From NCBI GenBank assembly GCA_963693005.1, contig OY843689.1, forward strand, positions 1-42,685: a DNA stretch of 42,685 bases. The letters run 5' to 3'. Position 1 is the first letter of the stretch; each line of letters begins with the position of its first letter. This DNA comes from Bodonicaedibacter sp963693005 (GTDB lineage Bacteria > Pseudomonadota > Alphaproteobacteria > UBA6184). Of this stretch, positions 6,949 through 16,700 are shown piece by piece. The notes beneath the pieces were generated by a model. That model saw nothing but the letters and a program-made list of their open reading frames with translations. It searched no databases and was not told the DNA's origin. The position numbers and the translations under genes were made by a program.

Positions 6949-8324
6949 CTACAACGGACCGAGCTCGTGGAAGTTGTCGCACGCCCTGCCCCGAGACCGG
7001 CGCACCCTGCACACGTTGACCGACACCGTGCTGAGCTGGTTGCCGACGAAGACGTCCACCCCGACGAGGGCCCAGAAGTCCACCTGCAGCCGGAAGAAGT
7101 CCAGCGCCACCGCTCCGCCCCGGACTAAGAAGGGCGACAGCGCCACCGCCCCGGCCTCGGTGGCCACGGTGGCCTGTCGCCGTCGCTGCGCCTCCCGCAC
7201 GCTGTCCACGTAGCGCACGAAGCGGCACCCGTCGCACGCACGGAGCGCTGGGACCCGCGTGGCGTGGAGGGCCTTCCCGAGGGCGGCGACGTGGGCGGGG
7301 TCCTGGCCGTCGTCCGCAATGAGCACGCGCACCGCAGCGTGGCGCCGGGCGTCCCGCAGGACATGGCGCGGCTCCACACGGCACTGCTCCCGCAGGGCGG
7401 CCCGCACGGCGCTCTGGTTGGCATCGGGGGCCCCGCCCTGCATCTCGACGGCGTCGAGGACGTAGGTGCGGCTCCGGGTCCCGCAGTCCCCCTCGAGCGA
7501 CCGCACGTGCAGCCCCACCACCGGGGCCGCCACCGGGGCCTCCACCACCGCCCCGGTCGCGGTCGAGACGGCGGGCTGGAGGGCGAGGTCGTGGTAGAGC
7601 GCCGCGACGGCAGCCGCGACATCGGGCGAGGGGCGGAAGTGGCGCCACGCGTCGTCCGTGGCGGCCCGGAGCGGAGCGGCGGCGTACATGGCGAGCGGGA
7701 CCATGAGGTAGCGCTGGCGGTGGAGGGCGCGGCTAGCGTTGAGGAGCAGCGGCAGGCGCTTCTTGAAGCGAACGTCGGCGGTGGCGCCGCAGGTCACGAC
7801 GGCCCCGGCGGGGTGGCGTGGTACCAACGGGACGCCCCGCATCCGGAGGCACCCAGCGCTGAGGGCTGTGCCTTCCCGCCGCACGAACTCCGCCTCCTCC
7901 ACGACGCACTGTGGACCGCTCGGGGTCGGGACGCAGCGCTGGCCGCGGTCCATGGCGAAGACGTCGTGCGGTGGGGCGGAGAGCCGCCCGCCCCGCCCTT
8001 GCCGCCGCCGAAGAACAGCGGCGGGAGGACGGCCGTGCGCCCGAGCCGCGCGGCCAAGGCGATGGCGGCGGTGATGGAGACCATCTGGTTGTTGTGCCGA
8101 CCGAAGGTGTTCCCGATGAGGAGGTACCCCTGCACCTCGCCCGCCCGGACGCCGGCGCCGTTCGAAGGTCCAGCAGTACGACGTGGTGGCTCCCGGACCG
8201 GTGGTGACGGGGTGGCCTCTTCTCCTGTGTGCCACGACATGCGGCCGTGCATCCGCAGGGCCAGCAGCAGGGTGGCCGCTACGACGAAGTACAGGGCGAG
8301 CGTCAGCCGTCTCCGGGGGCCCAT
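6949..8324 (-). CDS. O-fucosyltransferase-like type II membrane protein, frameshifted
   Basis: The start at 8324 (one base after CGTTGCGCCGCAG) opens with MGPRRRLTLALYFVVAATLL, a type II signal anchor. It reads through GYLLIGNTFGRHNNQMVSIT and AIALAARLGRTAVLPPLFF, the N-terminal signature of GDP-fucose protein O-fucosyltransferases. Between roughly 7965 and 8010 the coding frame moves: the continuation (DVFAMDRGQRC onward, Cys-rich, to a stop at 6949) is in another frame and ends with the family-typical DVFVGNQLSTVSVNVCR. One missing base in a G/C run would explain it. This may be a sequencing error or a true pseudogene. Such enzymes add sugar to secretory proteins in the ER or Golgi. Neither frame alone spans the protein. 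Confidence 0.75.
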
Positions 8325-8376
8325 GCTGCGGCGCAACGGTCGACCACGGCGGGGCGGGCCCTGGGTGTGGATGGTG

Positions 8377-10062
8377 TCACTGCCCGAGGAGGGCGTCTGT
8401 GTCGCGGCACTGCGCTGCGTGGACGGCGGCGACGGCGGCCCATGCGTCGTCGACGGTGCGGGGCGGGAAGACCCGCTCGAATAGGTGCAGCGCCGCCTCC
8501 TCTTGCAGCTGCTGCGCCACGGGGTCGGTGGGGAGATCCACGGCTGGGGCGGCGCGGTAGGCCGTGGAGAGCAGCCGCCGGGCGGAGGCGGGGGCGGGAC
8601 GCCGCTGGTGCAGCCCCAGGGCGGAGCCGACCTCGTCAAGCAGCGCGGGCTTCACCGCGGCGTCGACGTCGCCGTCGACCGACCACGAGGGGCTGTGGTT
8701 GACCTCCACCAGCCACGGGGCGAGGCCCTCATCGAGCAGCACGTCGAGACCGAGGACCTCGAAGCACCGCACCCCCACCGCCGCACGGCTCTCCGCCACG
8801 AGCGACGGGAGGGCGGCGAGGACGACGCTCACCGCGAGGCGGTCCACGGCCCGCCACACCGCATCCACCCGCCCCGACGCCGCCTCCAGCACCGCGCGCC
8901 GCTCTCCAGGCGGCAGCTGCGCCAGGGCCCGGTCACAAGCGGCACGCGAGGCAGCGACGTTGTCGTGGTACGCGCAGCACCCTCTGCAGGAGCGGGACGG
9001 CCCGCCCCCGGGCAGCGCGGCGTTCTCGTAAGGCGGGACGTGGCGCCGCAGGCAGAGTTCCATCTCCAGGGCCACAGCGTGGAGCAAGCGCCGCAGGAAA
9101 CTCAGCGGCTGCTTGACGGCCGCCGCATCCTGCGCGCAGCTGCGGCTGCAGGTCGCCGACCAGCGCGGTGTGTGGGCCTGCGCTGCGTGTGCGGCCGCGC
9201 CGGGCGGGGCGCGGTTGACGGCGTAGTTGGAGAGGTGCATCGCCGCGAGGTGGGCGTTCTCGGCGGAGGGCCGGGCGTACGGGACGGTGCACAGCCGGAC
9301 CAGCCCCTCCCGGGCGACGTACACCCGCAGCGGGTCCACGGAGGCGACGAGGACGTAGCAGCGGACGTCGAACTTGCGGCCGTCGACCAACAGCGGGCGG
9401 TCGATGTAGCGCTGCACCACGCGGTCCTCGGCGAAGTCAGCCGGCCCGGGGGCGGGGGTGAGGTAGATCCCGCGCCCCATGCACCCCGCCGAGGGTTTCA
9501 CCACGTAGTACGGCTCCCCGCCCTCGTCCCCCTCGCCCCCCTCCCCCGGTGCGGCGTCCCGGAGGGGGAGCTCGGCGGGGGAGGCGTAGGAGGGCGGGGT
9601 GAAGCCGAAGACGGAGGGGAACCGCTCCTGCATAGGCTGCAGCGTCCGGGCAAGCGCCGCCTTGCGGGACAGGCGCTCCATCCCCGGGAAGTGGTTCACC
9701 ACGAGGGCGGCGTACCCCTGCTGGGCCGCCTCCCGCCGCAGCTGCAGCATCCGGGTCGTGGGCACGCTGAGGTCGGACCACACAAGCAGCGGCACCCGGC
9801 GGTGGGCGACGGGGAGCCGCACGCCATCGCCGCGGAGCCTCGACGCCGGCCGGGTGGTCGGTGGGCCGCCCCTCACCGATGTCGGCCTGGGGCCCCGGGG
9901 CGTCAGCGGCGTGAGGGTAGGGTGGGAGGTGCGGTGGGGCAGCAGCGGGGGTGCCGGGGCGGCGGACACCCACCCGTCGCGGCGGCCCACAAGCGCGGCA
10001 TGAATGGCGGGGTACCGGCACTTGCGCAGGTCGACGCAGACGGACGGCTCCGCATCGGCCAT
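8377..10062 (-). CDS. Tubulin tyrosine ligase-like (TTLL) enzyme
   Basis: This 561-residue protein carries TTL-type ATP-grasp motifs in order: YYVVKPSAGCMGRGIYL (ATP-binding lysine), VVQRYIDRPLLVDGRKFDVR and CYVLV, HLSNYAVN, and CFEVLGLDVLLDEGLAPWLV followed by EVNHSPSW (metal/ATP site). The family ligates glutamate, glycine or tyrosine to tubulin tails; R-x-K-F-D-x-R and the E-V-N-x-S-P-S pattern fit polyglutamylase-type TTLLs. A Cys-rich insert (SRSCRGCCAYHDNV) lies between the last two motifs and is unusual. The first ~120 residues have no recognised domain. The ATG at 10062 is one base after GTGTTGTGCGCAG; the frame upstream is Arg/Pro/Ser/Thr-rich noise. It is likely to act on axonemal or cortical microtubules. 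Confidence 0.92.
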   Translation of the reverse strand: MADAEPSVCVDLRKCRYPAIHAALVGRRDGWVSAAPAPPLLPHRTSHPTLTPLTPRGPRPTSVRGGPPTTRPASRLRGDGVRLPVAHRRVPLLVWSDLSVPTTRMLQLRREAAQQGYAALVVNHFPGMERLSRKAALARTLQPMQERFPSVFGFTPPSYASPAELPLRDAAPGEGGEGDEGGEPYYVVKPSAGCMGRGIYLTPAPGPADFAEDRVVQRYIDRPLLVDGRKFDVRCYVLVASVDPLRVYVAREGLVRLCTVPYARPSAENAHLAAMHLSNYAVNRAPPGAAAHAAQAHTPRWSATCSRSCAQDAAAVKQPLSFLRRLLHAVALEMELCLRRHVPPYENAALPGGGPSRSCRGCCAYHDNVAASRAACDRALAQLPPGERRAVLEAASGRVDAVWRAVDRLAVSVVLAALPSLVAESRAAVGVRCFEVLGLDVLLDEGLAPWLVEVNHSPSWSVDGDVDAAVKPALLDEVGSALGLHQRRPAPASARRLLSTAYRAAPAVDLPTDPVAQQLQEEAALHLFERVFPPRTVDDAWAAVAAVHAAQCRDTDALLGQ

Positions 10063-10129
10063 TCTGCGCACAACACCTCGGGGCGGCCGTGGGGGCGGGG
10101 CAGGGGCCGGCCCAACACAGGTCATGAGG

Positions 10130-10603
10130 TCATTCGTCGAGGGCCAGGGGCGCCTCGCTGCCCTCGTCGTCCGAGGCAGGGGCGGCCGAAACGTCACCCG
10201 GACCCACACCCGGACCGACGCCGAGGGGATTGGAGGCGCCCACGTAGTCGGGCACGTCGGCCAAGCGCTTTGCAGCGGGCTTCGGCTTCCGGGGCGGGGG
10301 CGGGGCGAGGGCGTCGTCCTCGGGGGTGTGGTGGAAGTCGAAGATGGTGCGGTCGCTCGCACTCTGCTCCCGCAGCAGGCGGTCCTTGCGCAGCGAGTCC
10401 ATCTTCGCACGGTGGGCCACACCGCGGCGCCAGAGGAAGACGGCGACCCCCGCGAAGGCGCCCCAGAGGAGGACATTGCAAACGATGAAGAGCAGGAAGA
10501 GCAGCCCGCCGGGGTTCTTGTAGAGCACCTCCGGGCTCGACACCGGCCGCGGGGTCAGGGCCGCCATGACGTCCGCGGCCGACTCCGAGGACAGGGAGGA
10601 CAT
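10130..10603 (-). CDS. Single-span membrane protein, unknown (157 aa)
   Basis: This small protein has one strong membrane segment at about residues 32-58 (GGLLFLLFIVCNVLLWGAFA then GVAVFLW), followed immediately by positively charged RRGVAHRAK. It probably has its short N-terminus on the lumenal or outer face and a ~100-residue cytosolic tail. The tail is Pro/Lys/Asp-rich (APPPPRKPKPAAKRL) and ends acidic. No signal peptide precedes the span and no family is recognised. The ATG at 10603 follows GCGTTGCCCAG by five bases, which excludes the upstream Cys/Pro-rich extension. It lies between the TTLL gene (67 bases) and the giant cyclase gene (102 bases). Confidence 0.75.
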   Translation of the reverse strand: MSSLSSESAADVMAALTPRPVSSPEVLYKNPGGLLFLLFIVCNVLLWGAFAGVAVFLWRRGVAHRAKMDSLRKDRLLREQSASDRTIFDFHHTPEDDALAPPPPRKPKPAAKRLADVPDYVGASNPLGVGPGVGPGDVSAAPASDDEGSEAPLALDE

Positions 10604-10705
10604 CGTGCCTGGGCAACGCCTCGTGACAGGGGCAGCAGCAGGTCTCGGTGCCTGGGGGGAGGGGAGGCACGGTGAGGAGAGCAAATCATGGCACATGGTA
10701 CACTC

Positions 10706-13700
10706 TCACTGTTTGGGCTTGGCGGTGGTCGGGGAGGCCGGGGCGCTCTTCTCGAGCTTCGCCTTCTCGAGGCGGGGACGGATGATGTGCTGGTACGGCG
10801 TCGGGACGAGGCGCCCGAGGACAAGGAACGTCGCGGGCATGTTCGACGGCACGCCCTTCTCCTTGGGCAGCTCCCCGCGGGGATCGACCTTGTAGAAGCC
10901 GCGGACATGGGAGAGGGTCGACTCGCTGATGTGGATGTGCTGCGGCACCCCGGTGCTCTCCATGGCGTTGGCGATGGCCACGGAGTCGCCCCACAGGTCG
11001 TAGGCCACCTTGGTCGTCCCGATGACCCCCGCCACGGCGGGCCCGGTGTGGATGCCGAGGCGCATGCGGAGCGGGTCGCGGTCCTGGTGGCGGGCGTTGT
11101 GCTCGTCGAGGGCACGGAACATGAAGAAGGAGGCCTCGATGACCCGCATGGCGTGGTCGGTGATGCGGGGGTCGAGGCCGCCGGCCATGAAGTACGCGTC
11201 GCCGATGGTCTTGATCTTGTCGAGCTCCATCGTCTCGGCGATGTTGTCGAACTCCACGAAGACCTCGTTGAGGAAGTCCACGATCTGCTCGGCCGTCTTC
11301 CCGCTGCTGATGCTCGTGAAGCCGACGAAATCGGTGAAGAGGATCGTGATGCAGGGGTGCACGTCGCAGATGGGGCTCTCGCCGCCCTTGAGCCTGCGGG
11401 AGATGGCCTGCGGGAGGATGTTCCGCAGCAGCTTCTCGTTCATCTCGAACTTGCGGCGGATCTCCGCAGCGGTGTCCATGGTCCCCGTCTCGATGAACTC
11501 GATGATGGCGGGCACCTGGTCCCGCACGTCCAGCGGGATCACCCGCAGCAGCGCCATGGTGGTCTGCCGCTCGGCGGCGAGGCGCATGGTCATGGGGACG
11601 AAGAGGGCAGCGTAGACGACGAGGAGCAGGGCCATGGTGAACCCGATGACGGCCTGCAGCACCGTCACCAGCAGCTGCAGGTTGTCCGCGCCGTCGTCCC
11701 GCAGCAGCTGCTGGCTCTGCCGCAGCGCCGCCACGAGCGGGCCCACCTTCCCCTGGAGCTGTGCCAGCAGCGTGGCCAGCGGGTCGGCCGCGTACTCGGC
11801 CACCACCTCCCGCCACTGCCGCGACGCGGTGTCCACCGGGAGGGCGAGGCCGCCGAAGGGACCGAAGGCCGGCGCCGCGCCGCCGACGGTCGCGCTGCAC
11901 TGCGTCGTGGCGAAGGAGAGGGCGTAGTCGGTGAAGGGCGCGGGGTCGGCAGGGCCGAAGTTGAGGGCGTCGTTGCCGGAGTCGCGGCCGAGCGCGTTGA
12001 TCCGCTCCCCACCGGCGGCGAACCACAGCTCCCGCTGGACACCGGCGAGGGCGTCCACGGCCCGCAGCGCGCAGGTGCCGGGGTCGACGGAGCGGAGGAG
12101 CGTCCGCCGGACGTCGCCGTCGGGGAGGGCCCCGAGGCGGGCGAACGTGTAGGACTGGGCGACGAGGAACTCCCGCTGCCCGGCCGCCTCGAGCGTCTTG
12201 GCCGTCCCGCGGTTGAGCTGCGCGGTATAGACGCCGAGGATGAGGATGACGAGCAGGGCGACGGCGATGGCGGAGAGGCTCACCAGGCTGTTGCGGAGGG
12301 CCCGGCGGAAGACGTCCGAGTTGAGGACGCGGTCGATGGTGGTGTCCTGCGCGTCCTGCGCCTCGAGCCCGGCCCGCACAAGCAGCGCCATGTGGTAGGC
12401 CGCCACCGAGCAGTACACGCAACCCAGGGCGGCGGCGCACCACAGCACGAGGGCGGCGAGCGAGGCAAGATCAGCCGTGCCCGCTGCAGCGATTGCGTGG
12501 CGCCGGGAGTGCGAGAGGAGGTACGAGCGGAGGGTGCCCTGGGCGTCGTGGACGAGGTGGTGGGCGTTGGCCGCGCGGGCGTCGGAGAGCGTCGTGACGG
12601 CGAGGTCCGCCTTCTGCGTCGTGGGAAGCGCGAGGTCCGCGGTGCGTGTGGTGTAGTGCGCATGGCCGCTGCGGAAGAAGATCTCGCGGTTGTAGAGCCC
12701 GCCGTCCTCCTCGTCGACGTCCCAGTCCGTGGTCCGCAGGAAGGCCACCATGGCCGGCTCCAGCATCACCGGCTCAGCCTGGGCCGCGACCGTGCCGCCG
12801 CCCATGGCGAAGGGCCCCCGCTGGAAGCCCGCCTCGTAGGCGCTCATGGTCAGCGCGTGGGCCACGGCCTCCATGCGGTCCCGGGCCTGCAGCGCTGACG
12901 TGGCCGCCGCGAGCCGCCGCAGTCCCTCGGCCCGGGCCTCGACGGTCATGTACGTGTTGTCCATCAGGTGCTGCCGCTCCGCTGTGAGCACCGCCGGGGC
13001 GGCGTAGAAGCGGTAGGCGGCCCAGCGGGCGGCGGCCCCGTTGAGGACGTAGTTGATGGCCGACCCGATGGTCAGCGGGCGGCGTGAGGCGGTGGCCACC
13101 GTCCCCTGCACGAGGTCGCTGTGGTCCTGGAGGACGTCGCGCACGATGCGCTCCTCAGCCCAGAGGAACCACGCCGACCCCGCGGCGAGGATGAACACTA
13201 GCAGCGTCGCGAGGGCCGCGGTGCGCAGGACGGGTGTGTGGAGGACGGCGGTGGCCGGCTGCATGGCGACGAGGAAGAGCACCACGGCGACCGTCCCGGC
13301 CACGGCGGCCCCGAGAGCGAACCGCGTGCGCTTCCCGTCGGTGATGTCCGCCCGCACCTTCTCGAGGAGGTGGCGCTCCAGGGCCCCGTGGCCCCGCACC
13401 AGCGCGCCCTGCAGCTCCCGCCGCTGGACGGATCCCAAGAGCGCACGGACGGCCAGAAGCACCGCGTCTTTGGCGGCCCCGACCGACGTCACGTTCTGGG
13501 GCTCATTGGCCGCGAGCCGCGCCGCATCGGCGACGACGGTGTCGATGTGGGCGACGGCCTCGAGCAGCCGCGTGGTGTTGCCCCACGTGCGGGCCGAGGA
13601 GACAGTGCGGGGGAAGTTGGTTGCGGCGACGTTGCCGTGGGCGAAGGCGGCGATCTCCATGAGGGTGTCGTCGAAGACCAAGAGCGCCTCGAGGGCCCGG

Positions 13701-16700
13701 GCGGTCGTGAGGAGCAGCCCGACGGCGTGCTCATCGTCCGTGACGTTGAAGAGAGGCTCCAGCAGCAGCGGCGCCCCGCACCGACCCCGCAGCGCCACGA
13801 ACTCTTCGTACGTCTCACGCAGACCCCCGACCACGAAGGACGGCGCCGTCACGGCGAGGGTCTCGAGCTGGTCCGCGGTGAAGACGAGCGCGGCCCCGGC
13901 CTGCTCCGCCCGCTGCAGCGCCCCGGAGTGACGCTTGTCGGTGCTCACGGCGACGACGAGGCCGACACTAGTGAGGACGAGCAGCACGGCGGCGACGAGG
14001 GCACCCACGGGCACGAGGTGCACCCAACGGGAGCGGCCGACCCCCGCCGTGCCTTGGGTGCGCTGCGGGCGGCGGGTCACGTGCAACCCTGCGTTGGCCC
14101 TCCAGCGGTCCCCCGCCGCGAGGGTCTCGGCGTCGGCGTCGTCGCCCTCGCTGTCGAGGCCGGGGGAGGTGAGGGGGACGTCGGCGAGGTCCGACCCCCC
14201 AGCCTTGTGGCCGCCGTTGGCCTCGTCCGGGCCGGGCTCGTCGTCGTCCTCGAAGACCTCCACCGTCTGGTTGATGCGCACCTTGCGGGTCGGGAAGGCG
14301 TTGCCGGACGGGGCCTGGCTCGCGGCGACGGAGGAACGGTGCGAAGCAGCGCTGCTGCGGTGTGAGAGCGCACCGCCCCCCCTGCTGCCGTCGGTGTTCG
14401 CCAGCTTCGGGGCCTTCTTGAGGATCCCCTGCAGCGGCCGGTGGCGCACCTCGCGCCAGAAGATGGTCCACCGCATCTGGGTGCTCTCGCGGCGGAGGTC
14501 CTCCGGCGGCCGCGACGTGGCGACGACGACGGTGCTCGCGGCGCTGCTGGTGGGCTGGGCGGTGCTGTCGGCATCCTCGTCCTCTTCTTCCTCCTCCTTG
14601 GGCTCTTCGGTGATGGACGGCTTCTTGCGGTCGCTGCGGCTGCTCTCCACCAACGCCTGCGCCCTGGTCGTGTCGATGGAGAAGCGGCTGCCGCTGCGCA
14701 GGAGGCCGTACTTGAGCTCTGCTTGGTCGAGCTTCTCCTTGGTGTCCGTCGCGAGGCGCTCGAGGCTGTCGAAGGGGATGAGCGTGAAGAGCTGGAAGGT
14801 GAACATCTTCGTCAGCGCCGTCTGCTGGAAGTTGAAGAGGAACGCCACGAGGCACACCGCCGTCACGGCGAGGGCGGCGACGACGCAGAGCGAGAAGGCG
14901 AGGGTCGTGCTGCCGGCCAGGCGGTGCCGCTCGTCCTGCAGGGCGAGGAGGGCGCGGCTGAAGGCCTCGGCGACGGTCTGCGGCACCGCGACGCGGACCA
15001 TGGCGCTGGTGCGGTCTGGGATCGCCGTGGAGGCATTGAGGGCGGCGAGGGCCGTGTCGAAGGCGGAGGAGACAGCGGCGGCGGCGGACCACTGGGACCG
15101 GGCGACGAGGCCGGCCGGGGTCGCGGGCGGCTGCTGGAACTCCGTCGGCAGCAGCACGAGGCGGTCGGCAAAGAGCGTCGCGTCCTTGGCGTGCCCCGCC
15201 AGCGCCTCGCCGGTGTCGGTGAGCTTCTCCACTTCGGCCGTGAACTGATCCGCCAGGGCCCGCAGCGTGGCGAGCCGTGCGGCGGAGGGGCTCGCCTCGT
15301 ACTCGTAGAGGGTGTAGAGGAACTGCTGCGGGATGGTGCGGGCGACGTTGGCTGCGACGGAGCGGTCGAGGCCCTTCTTCTCCACGGCGCTGAACTGGAT
15401 CGTCGTGGCGAGGAGGACGCCGGAGAGCACGAGCAGGCACAGGAACACGCCCGTGATCTGCGGCAGCAGCCACTGCCCCCGCCGAGGCCCGGAGGCCCGC
15501 TGGTCCCCGCGGCTCGCCGTGAGCAGCCCCATGACGCGCCCGACGAAGGTGGCCATCTCCGCCTCCATGACGGTCTTTCCCTTGCGCGCCGCCTGCCGCT
15601 CCTCGAGCTCACGGGCGACGACGCCGCACTCGACGGCGGCCTCGGTGTCCTGCATGACGTGCTCGAAGAACTCCCCGACCCTGCCGACGATGACGCCGTC
15701 CACCGCGTGCTGGGCCATGATGGCGGCGCGGAACTCCTCGACGGCCTGGGCCCGGACGGCGGCGAAGCGATCGGCGATCTCCGACGCCTGGGCGATGTCG
15801 ACGCTCGGCTCCATGAGCTTCGTCCAGAACCCGGACAGCTGCTGCAGCGCCTCCGCGTGCAGGCGCTGGGCGGCCATCATGTGGTGCTGGTGCGTCTTGT
15901 CGCGGATGCCGAGGACGAAGCGGATGTGGGTGATGAGCTGCCGGCTGCGGAAGAGCTGCGCCACGCCGCCGTCGACGCTGCTCGCCCGCTGGAGCTGCAT
16001 CAGGGCGGCCTCCCCGAGGGCGGGGTAAAACTGCCACACGTACGTCGCGAAGTCCACGATCACGGTGGCGCTCGTCGGGAAGCGCAGGAGGCCGCTGTTG
16101 TAGAAGCCTGCCCCGGCTCGGATCGCCTCGGGGTCCGGCCGCTCGTGTAACACGCGAGAGTAGGCCGTGACGAAGCGGGCCGCGAGCTCAACATCGGTAG
16201 GGACCCAGCAGCGGGTGATGTACGGCGTCGGCGGGAAGGCGGGGAGCTCCACGCGGCGGTCGATAAGGCGGCGGGCGTCCGGGCCCTGACCCTCGGAACC
16301 GTGGCTCTGGCCGTCGCCGAAGACGTCCCACTGCCCGCCATCCTCGGACTCGCTGTCCTGCCCCGGCCCCTCGCTGGCGTCCACCGGGGCGAAGGGCGTC
16401 ATCGGGTCGAGCCCGTCGCAGCTGCACGGGGGCTGGTGCAGGGTGTCCGGCTGGATCCCCTGGGCGCAGAGGTACAGGTCGTACTGGCACCGCGACGAGC
16501 GCCGCACATCGCAGGCCACGAGGCCGAAGAGGTACGCCAGAGGGGCCACGGCGAGGGCGAGGGGCCCGGCGGCCTGCGACGCGCTCAAGGTGGCCGACTG
16601 CGCCGCGGCGAAGGCGATGAGGGCGACGGTGGCGGCGGCGGTGTAGTTGGCGCAGTAGAGCCTGTTCATGCGGTGGTCGTAGAAGGGCAGCGCGAAGGCG

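Noticed and set aside
7960..8015. A mini-intron in the O-fucosyltransferase-like gene
   Set aside because: No convincing GT...AG pair restores the frame without removing family sequence, and no other gene shows an intron; a one-base indel in a G/C run is simpler.
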